Shown here: piece by piece, positions 1-5,200 of the stretch
Layout: each line of letters opens with the position of its first letter
Position numbering within the stretch: position 1 is the first letter of the stretch
Assembly: GCA_964390795.1 (NCBI GenBank)
Contig: CAYMLQ010000297.1
Location: forward strand, 1 to 7,676
Length of the DNA: 7,676 bases
Direction of reading: 5' to 3'
Source: CAYMLQ01 sp964390795
Lineage (GTDB): Bacteria > Verrucomicrobiota > Kiritimatiellia > RFP12 > UBA1067
Position numbers and translations under genes: made by a program
Notes under the pieces: generated by a model
Told to the model about the DNA's origin: nothing
The model's input: only the letters and a program-made list of their open reading frames with translations
The model's database searches: none

Positions 1-37
1 GTGCCAATCATGGGAACTGGTTTGTTGCCGGCGAATC

Positions 38-301
38 CTATGGGATGCTAGTGGAGATATTTGAATTTCTTATTTGCTTGACAATAACATGCTTGTTATC
101 CCACCCCACGGCTACGACTTTCGCATCAACTCTTGCAGGTCCGCCGCCGCCGAGGTCCAAAAACAAACACATACCCGGCTCGCCGATCGCCTCCACACGA
201 TATTTCCCTGCGATAAGCGAGGGACGACATCCCATAAGAAAACATATCACCACAAGTAATAAACTGCAAAAAGGAGTTAGTCTGTTAAGGGCATTTTGCA
301 T
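38..301 (-). CDS. Small lipoprotein, possible orphan immunity protein
   Basis: Predicted 87-residue lipoprotein. Residues 1-24 form a signal peptide with a hydrophobic run (C-S-L-L-L-V-V-I-C-F) and a lipobox L-M-G-C, so Cys25 would be lipidated and the mature 63 residues would sit in the envelope. The mature part has G-K-Y-R-V-E-A-I-G and DAKVVAVGWDNKHVIVKQ. The second segment loosely recalls small uncharacterised lipoproteins of the DUF3997 type, from memory only; such proteins are usually longer, so this one may be truncated at its C-terminus. Start fixed by GGAGG six bases upstream. It lies on the same strand downstream of the toxin-immunity pair, behind its own likely promoter, as orphan immunity genes often do. 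The lipoprotein call is good; the immunity role is inference. Confidence 0.7.
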   Translation of the reverse strand: MQNALNRLTPFCSLLLVVICFLMGCRPSLIAGKYRVEAIGEPGMCLFLDLGGGGPARVDAKVVAVGWDNKHVIVKQIRNSNISTSIP

Positions 302-455
302 TGTATTCCTCCGTCCACCATATCGTTTGCCTGACATTTCCCATCGGACGAAACGTGTGGCGTTCCCATTCGGGGGGAATGAGGTCGTAATTGTACATTC
401 GACAAACAGGGACTGACGGCATCCGAAACTTACGAAAACAAAAGAATGTTGCCAT
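285..455 (-). CDS. Possible 56-residue small protein overlapping the lipoprotein start
   Basis: Minus-strand frame of 56 residues. The ATG at 455 is chosen because GGAGG (465-469) lies nine bases upstream; the longer version from 491 has no ribosome site. The product starts M-A-T-F-F-C-F-R-K-F and contains Y-N-Y-D-L-I-P-P-E-W-E-R and T-I-W-W-T-E-E-Y; I recognise no family and see no membrane segment. Its last 17 bases overlap the lipoprotein gene at 285-301 in another frame, the arrangement seen for toxin-immunity pairs and coupled genes. It may be a small gene, the relic of a replaced toxin tip, or a chance frame carrying the lipoprotein's ribosome site. Confidence 0.35.
   Translation of the reverse strand: MATFFCFRKFRMPSVPVCRMYNYDLIPPEWERHTFRPMGNVRQTIWWTEEYNAKCP
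308..312 (-). promoter_or_regulatory. Shine-Dalgarno site for the lipoprotein gene
   Basis: GGAGG on the coding strand, six bases before the ATG at 301. It decides the start: the longer frame from 337 would include this site inside its coding region and put a charged extension before the signal peptide. Confidence 0.75.
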
Positions 456-510
456 TTTCACTTCCCTCCCGCACACCTCTGCCAGCCGCATTTGACAGGT
501 AAGCGTTCAT
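430..510 (-). CDS. Possible 26-residue leader peptide (54 residues if started at 594)
   Basis: A short minus-strand frame below the promoter. The ATG at 510 has AGGAGG (516-521) five bases upstream. An in-frame ATG at 594 would give 54 residues, but its nearest Shine-Dalgarno-like GGAG (608-611) is 13 bases away. The peptide begins M-N-A-Y-L-S-N-A-A-G and ends N-I-L-L-F-S; it has no signal peptide or motif I recognise. It overlaps the next small frame by 26 bases in a different frame, so it could be a leader that couples translation downstream. It could equally be chance or gene debris. Confidence 0.3.
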   Translation of the reverse strand: MNAYLSNAAGRGVREGSENGNILLFS

Positions 511-635
511 GCCATCCTCCTGATGATCATCCGCCATTGTCTGACCTTGAGCCTTAGCATGCCGTTGCTCCCTTGCCGCCAACCGAATCACCATTTCGCT
601 TCGGACACTCCACGTTTCCTTTCCCTAATATCCGC

Positions 636-664
636 ATTTTACCCGATTCCATCAAGACTCTCAA
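636..664 (-). promoter_or_regulatory. Sigma70-like promoter facing the small frames and lipoprotein
   Basis: On the minus strand TTGAGA (659-664) is followed by a 17-base spacer and TAAAAT (636-641). Each box matches the consensus at five of six positions and the spacing is optimal. Transcription would start near 629 and cover the two short frames and the lipoprotein gene. The odd palindrome AACCCGGTT (663-671) touches the -35 box and could be an operator, though it is short. Promoter consensus in this phylum may differ, so this is a prediction. Confidence 0.55.
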
Positions 665-736
665 CCCGGTTCTTTGGCCACACAATATCGCATTTGTAGA
701 AAGTCGAATTACGACCCCTATTCCTGCTCGATACGC

Positions 737-768
737 CCCCTCTACCGTTCCTCCCCTCTACCGTTCCC
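737..768. repeat. Tandem 16-bp repeat, two copies
   Basis: CCCCTCTACCGTTCCT at 737-752 is followed directly by the same unit at 753-768 with only the last base changed (15 of 16 match). It lies in the GC-rich part of the spacer. A second repeated pattern nearby is TCGAA followed by TACGACCCC, at 704-718 and 789-806 with different gaps. Function unknown. Confidence 0.8.
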
Positions 769-853
769 GCGGCTCCGACACGCCGCTCTCGAACCTCTAC
801 GACCCCGGCAATTTGCGGGCTTCAGACTCCTCGTGACCGCAGGTAAAATGGGC

Positions 854-890
854 CAAAAACGGTTACATACTTTCGCGTTATTCGTTTTTG
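854..890 (-). repeat. Inverted repeat straddling the end of the ankyrin gene
   Basis: Eight-base arms CAAAAACG (854-861) and CGTTTTTG (883-890) are separated by 21 bases and bracket the TAA at 878-880. On the minus strand the 3' arm contains five T's. The stem is AT-rich and there is no separate U-tract, so this is at best a weak terminator or an mRNA 3'-end stem. No better terminator is seen after this gene. Confidence 0.35.
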
Positions 891-1789
891 CGAATGATCC
901 AGTCACTTTTCTCTTGAACAAATCTTTTGGGCAATGTCATTAGCACGCGGCCGTTGAACCCCCAATACCGATCACTTTGTTCACAAATTTTATCTAAGAT
1001 TTTTAAAAAAGGCGCATTTGTCATTGACAAGGAAACAGTTCTGTTTGTAAATAACAATGTATTTGTCGTATTATTTTCCAAAGCAAGATACTTTATTGTT
1101 TGTTGTTTACAGGTTGCAAGCCAATTAATTGCATCAACAATCGGCGTATTATTTAAATGAACTATGGGGATAACAGTGTCATTCAATAAACAAATAAGTT
1201 CTGCCCGCAGTAACTCATCATGCCCATTTCTTTGCACCACCTCACAAAAAAAACCATGCGTTTTATCGGCCATCTTCGCGCCGTTATCAATTGTTTCCCT
1301 TAACGCTGTTAACCGTAAAACAAGAAACGCGTTATTACTTATTTCAGCAGCGGTAATAGCCGTTTTTATCGATGACATGTTTAATTTATTGCCATTCTGA
1401 TCGTTGATTAAAAACCAGATGACTTGTCTATAGTTGAGCGATATAGCCATGTCTAAAGCAGTACATCCTGTTTCCGGGTCTCGGGCATTGATGTCCGCAC
1501 CCTCCTTTAATAAACGCTCAATGGCATAAATACGGTCGTCGTTTGAGAATATTGCCTCCTGTTTTATTCCTGGTGTTCCGGATTTGCCCTGTCCTTGAAT
1601 AAAAGACGGTGTCACGACAACACACCAGATCCGTAAATCAAACGTTTTATTGTCTTCTTGTGCGAGACAATACAACAGGTCGCCTTTACGTTCAGAAATG
1701 AATAATGAATCATCAAGTAAAGCCGATGCGTGTATTTTTGCAGCACAAAGAATTGATGTCACCATAAGAATGATAAGGGTTGGCCTCAT
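878..1789 (-). CDS. Exported ankyrin-repeat protein, candidate immunity protein
   Basis: Predicted 303-residue secreted protein. The ATG at 1789 overlaps the RHS stop (ATGA) and has AGGAGG ten bases upstream; the in-frame ATG at 1801 sits only one base from that site and is rejected. Residues 1-23 look like a signal peptide (M-R-P-T, a hydrophobic run, then A-S-A before L-L-D-D). A Cys at 15 lacks a proper lipobox. Residues 86-128 resemble an ankyrin repeat (E-R-L-L-K-E-G-A-D-I-N-A-R-D, G-C-T-A-L-D-M-A); other copies are too diverged to place. Residues 214-287 resemble an STN-like fold (D-A-I-N-W-L-A, then V-S-L-S-M-T-N-A-P-F-L-K-I-L-D). Ankyrin proteins are known immunity partners in polymorphic-toxin loci, and the coupled position fits. 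An export signal implies that it meets the toxin outside the cytoplasm. Role inferred; gene call firm. Confidence 0.88.
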   Translation of the reverse strand: MRPTLIILMVTSILCAAKIHASALLDDSLFISERKGDLLYCLAQEDNKTFDLRIWCVVVTPSFIQGQGKSGTPGIKQEAIFSNDDRIYAIERLLKEGADINARDPETGCTALDMAISLNYRQVIWFLINDQNGNKLNMSSIKTAITAAEISNNAFLVLRLTALRETIDNGAKMADKTHGFFCEVVQRNGHDELLRAELICLLNDTVIPIVHLNNTPIVDAINWLATCKQQTIKYLALENNTTNTLLFTNRTVSLSMTNAPFLKILDKICEQSDRYWGFNGRVLMTLPKRFVQEKSDWIIRKNE

Positions 1790-2277
1790 TTTGAACATGC
1801 CTCCTGCATTATATTGAATGCCTTTGCCATATTCTGACTTGCGGCTAGAACGCTTTTGTAGAAACTGGACTTGTTCAGACACATTGCTTGATTTCCATAT
1901 GAGGCACAATCGAAAGACGCGTCGTCAAATAATTGAACAGCAAACGCATGTGCATGGAGTGCTAATTTGTAGTCGGCCGTCGCGTTACAACACCTCGTAC
2001 ATAGACACTCACCAGTCATGAGATTGGCTTCAACCACATAAAACGCACCAAGTATATTATTGACATGTGCATTTTCATGCTTAACGATTGCTGAGTATTG
2101 AGGACTGATTTTTCCTAAAAAGTATGTGACCGTAATGACTGCTTCCAGTTTCCAAATTGCGCCCTTTTTGCCCGTTTCTTTACAGTTCACATTTTTTTCT
2201 TTTAGTAAATATTCGTATTTTGTTTCTCCCTGAGCAGTATTTGCAGCGGTCGAATAATTATAGACAATGTTTATTTC
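1786..2277 (-). other. C-terminal toxin tip of the RHS protein, HExxH zincin-like
   Basis: This part codes for the last 163 residues (1753-1915), directly after the presumed cleavage site, where RHS proteins carry their variable toxin. I do not recognise the family by overall sequence. The visible motif is H-E-N-A-H at 1819-1823 (bases 2065-2079), preceded by a hydrophobic beta-like stretch (A-V-I-T-V-T-Y-F-L) and a helix start (Y-S-A-I-V-K), as in HExxH zinc metallopeptidases. Possible third ligands are Glu1835 (eleven residues after the second His) or His1860/His1862. Eight cysteines, four of them within seven residues around 1843-1849, suggest disulfides or a metal knot and action outside the cytoplasm. 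Base composition is much more AT-rich than the core. A metallopeptidase toxin is the best reading, but an HExxH match can arise by chance. Confidence 0.6.
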
Positions 2278-5200
2278 TAACCCATTTTTGTCAGTTTGCC
2301 CGACTCCATTATTTCCTACAAAACCATACAGTTTCAAACCGCCCACCTCTTCAATCGGGTCACGCGAAAGAAAACACCCGAGTTTTGGCGAATAGTAGCG
2401 GTAGCCGTAGTAGTACAGGCCGGTCTCATCGTCCCGGTACTTGGTGCTGAAGCGGAAACGGAACACATGGGCCAGGTCGCCGGACTGGCTGACCGTGTTC
2501 CCGAAAGCGTCATAGGCGTACCGGGCGCGGATTGAACCGCTCTCGTCCACATAGGCGGCGATGTTTCCATTGTTGTCATAGCAGGGGAAATAGAAGTAAC
2601 CGCCCATACTGACCGCCAGCAGCCCGCCGACGCCGCCCGCGCCCTGCAGCGTGCCTGACAGGTCGACGCCCCAGAAGTACTCTATTTCAGGCACCGCGCC
2701 ATTTGTCGCCGCCACCGTCTCGCAGATCAGGTTCCAGCCGTCGTAGATGAAGGTGTGTGTAGCGGCTGGCGCGGCTTTGCGGATGCGGCGGTGCTGGTAG
2801 TCGTAGGCATGAGACACCTTGATCTCATTGTTCGAGACGGTGATGAACCGGTTCTCGGCGTCCCAACTGAAGCTCCAGTCACCTGTCGGCAGCGTGCAAG
2901 CCAGCATATTGCCGTCGGCATCATAGTTCGGCGAGGATGCACTCCACCCGACGATGTTGGTGTACTGGTTGAGACAGTTGGCCGCGTAGGAGTTGGTCTC
3001 TGCATTGTACGTTGAGAAGAGACGGTTACCTATCGGGTCATAGACGTAACCGTACGCGTTGGTGAGCAGAACCGCCTCCGCTATCTCGCTGCGGACGTTG
3101 TAGTCGAAACGGCTCTCGGTGTCCGCGTTGTCTGTGTGGTTCGTGACGCGGGAGAGGATGTCGTACCCGTAGCGGAAGGAAGTCAGGGGGCTCCCGTTGT
3201 ATACGTTTGTGCAGCCGGTGACGAGTTTTAGACGATACGCGTCGCGCCCGAGTGCGCGGGTGAAGACGTCTCCGCCCGGAAGGGTCACAACGTCCCCGAG
3301 CCCGCGTCCGCCCTCATAGGCGTATCGGACTTGGAAACCCCTGCCCTGCGAATTGGTGCATGCCACGGACTCCAGCCTGGACTCGGCGTCGTATGCGTAC
3401 GCGGTGAGGCAGCGGTTGGTGCCGTTGACGGCGAGCGCCGTCACGGCGGGGCGTTCCCAGGTATCCAGATCTCGCCGGATAACGGCGGTCTGGCCGGGGT
3501 ATGCGACGGCCTCGTTGGTGAGGGAAGCCTTCGCGCTATATGAGTACTCGTGAGAGACGGAAGCCGTGTCGTTTGCATTGTGGAGCAGGCCGGCCGCGTT
3601 ATAGGCGAATGCTACGTCCGGCGTCTCCGCAGACGAATACGCGTTCGTGAGCGTGCGGCCCTGCGCGTCGCGCGCGTACCGAACCCAATCGCCCCGAGCC
3701 CATATCCTCTGTGACAACAGCCCGTCCGGCGTATAGGCATAGCCTATGCGCGTGCCGTCGGCGTAGACCTTGTTGGTGAGCAATCCCGTCGCACAGTCGT
3801 ACAGCCAGCGCGTCTGGTCGCCCGTGCCGTTCTCGTCGCGGAAGGTGCGCATGGAAATCTTGCGGCCGGCCGTGTCGTAGCCGTACGCGACCGGATAAGT
3901 CGCACCAGATAGCGCGATAATCTGCCCGAGGCTGTCGTACTGCGTGAACACGGCGTTGCCGAGCGCGTCAGTCTGGGACACGGCGCGGCCCTGTCCGTCG
4001 TAGCCGGTCACGGTGACCGCCGTTAGATCGCCGTATGTGGTCTGGTTTGTCACGGCGTTTCCAAAGGTATCATAGGCGACCGCGGTTATCGAGAGCGTTC
4101 CCGTCCCGTTGGTCACGGTCTGCGACACGCCCCGCGCAAACCCGTCGTACGCTGAGAGCGTCGCCGAGTCCGGCCCGGCGCTCTCCAGATCGTAGCCGTA
4201 AAGCGTGCGGCGGACGGAAGGCTCGGCGGTTCCTGTCTGCGAGGTTTCAACTATGCTGTCGGAGCCGGGCTCGAAGGCGCGGGTGACGGTCGCGGTCATG
4301 CCGTCAGGCGAGACCGTGACGGTACGGGAGAGGAGCGCGGGCGAGAGTCCTGTGACCTGCTCCCGGACCGCGGACGATCTGTTCGTCACACCGCCGGCGG
4401 ACTCCGCCGACGAGGTCACGCGCCACCAGACGTTCGAGGCGTCATCCTCGTAACGGGTCTCGGCCGCGCTGATACGGTCGGGGCCCGCATAAGACACCTG
4501 CCCGTCCCCGTCGACGTCCAGCGCGGTGGCGGAAACGTTGCCCAGCGCGTCATACGCATAGAGCGTGTCGGGCGAGCCCGTGCGGGAGACGCGCAGAAGG
4601 AGGGATGTCGCGCCGTCATAGAAATAGGCGGTAACGCCCAGCGGTGTCGTAACGTACACCGCACGGCCGAGGAAATCGTAAGAGGTGACGGAGTTGGTCA
4701 CTGCCGGGTAATCCGAAGACTCTGTGACAACGGTCTCCACGCGGCAGCCGTTTGCGTCGTAGGATGCGGAACGCGTCTCGCGCGTCAATTTGCCGTCCCA
4801 GTTTTTTTCCGTGACGGTGTCCCCGCCCCAGTACCGGGTCGCGCGGTTGGTGACGCCGCCGGCGGCGGTCTCCTCGGTCACGGAGTTAGCGCCGTGCGTC
4901 TTCATGTAGACGGTCAGAGCGCCGAGGGCATCCGTCGTCTTTCGGTAGCTGTCCGTCCCGTAGGTGTATTCCGTGCGCGTGGCGAGGGGTGCGTAGGACG
5001 GGTCGCGGGCGCCGTTGTTCCGCACGCACCGCACGCCGTTGGTCTCCCGGCCAAGGACGTCGGTGAAGGTCTCCGCGGCGGGGTGGCGCCCGTCCGCGCC
5101 GGGCAGGGCGCCGAGGGAGGCCTCCTCGGACAGGGACCAGTGGCTATTGCCGGGGACGGAAGTGTATTCGGTTACCGCTCCGTCGCGGCCGACCCTGGCC

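Larger units (their letters stand above)
302..877 (-). other. Spacer between toxin-immunity pair and lipoprotein gene
   Basis: I find no convincing long gene on either strand in these 576 bases. The part at 721-840 is GC-rich (39 of 60 bases in each of 721-780 and 781-840) and holds short repeats; the part below about 665 holds a promoter-like site and two short overlapping minus-strand frames described separately. No tRNA, CRISPR or insertion-sequence ends were seen. It may be the scar or joint where successive toxin-immunity cassettes were swapped. Confidence 0.6.

Noticed and set aside
84..99. Perfect inverted repeat ATAACA-TGCT-TGTTAT
   Set aside because: It lies inside the lipoprotein codons for D-N-K-H-V-I, is AT-rich with no T-tract, and is short enough to be chance.
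45..416. Plus-strand frame of 123 residues opposite the lipoprotein
   Set aside because: The minus strand has a ribosome site, signal peptide and lipobox; this frame has none of these.
802..820. GC-rich dyad CCCGGCAATTTGCGGG as a terminator
   Set aside because: The arms leave almost no loop and no T-run follows on either strand.
573..943. Two overlapping plus-strand frames across the spacer
   Set aside because: Composition is low-complexity Pro/Ser/Arg, there is no ribosome site, and the longer one runs into the ankyrin gene on the other strand.
1024..1053. TTGACA on the plus strand with TAAATA 18 bases on
   Set aside because: The -10 match is only three of six, and the site lies inside an AT-rich coding gene on the opposite strand.
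1790..1909. Longer start of the ankyrin protein at 1909
   Set aside because: It would overlap the toxin gene by about 120 bases and place a charged extension before an otherwise clear signal peptide; the ATG at 1789 has the ribosome site.
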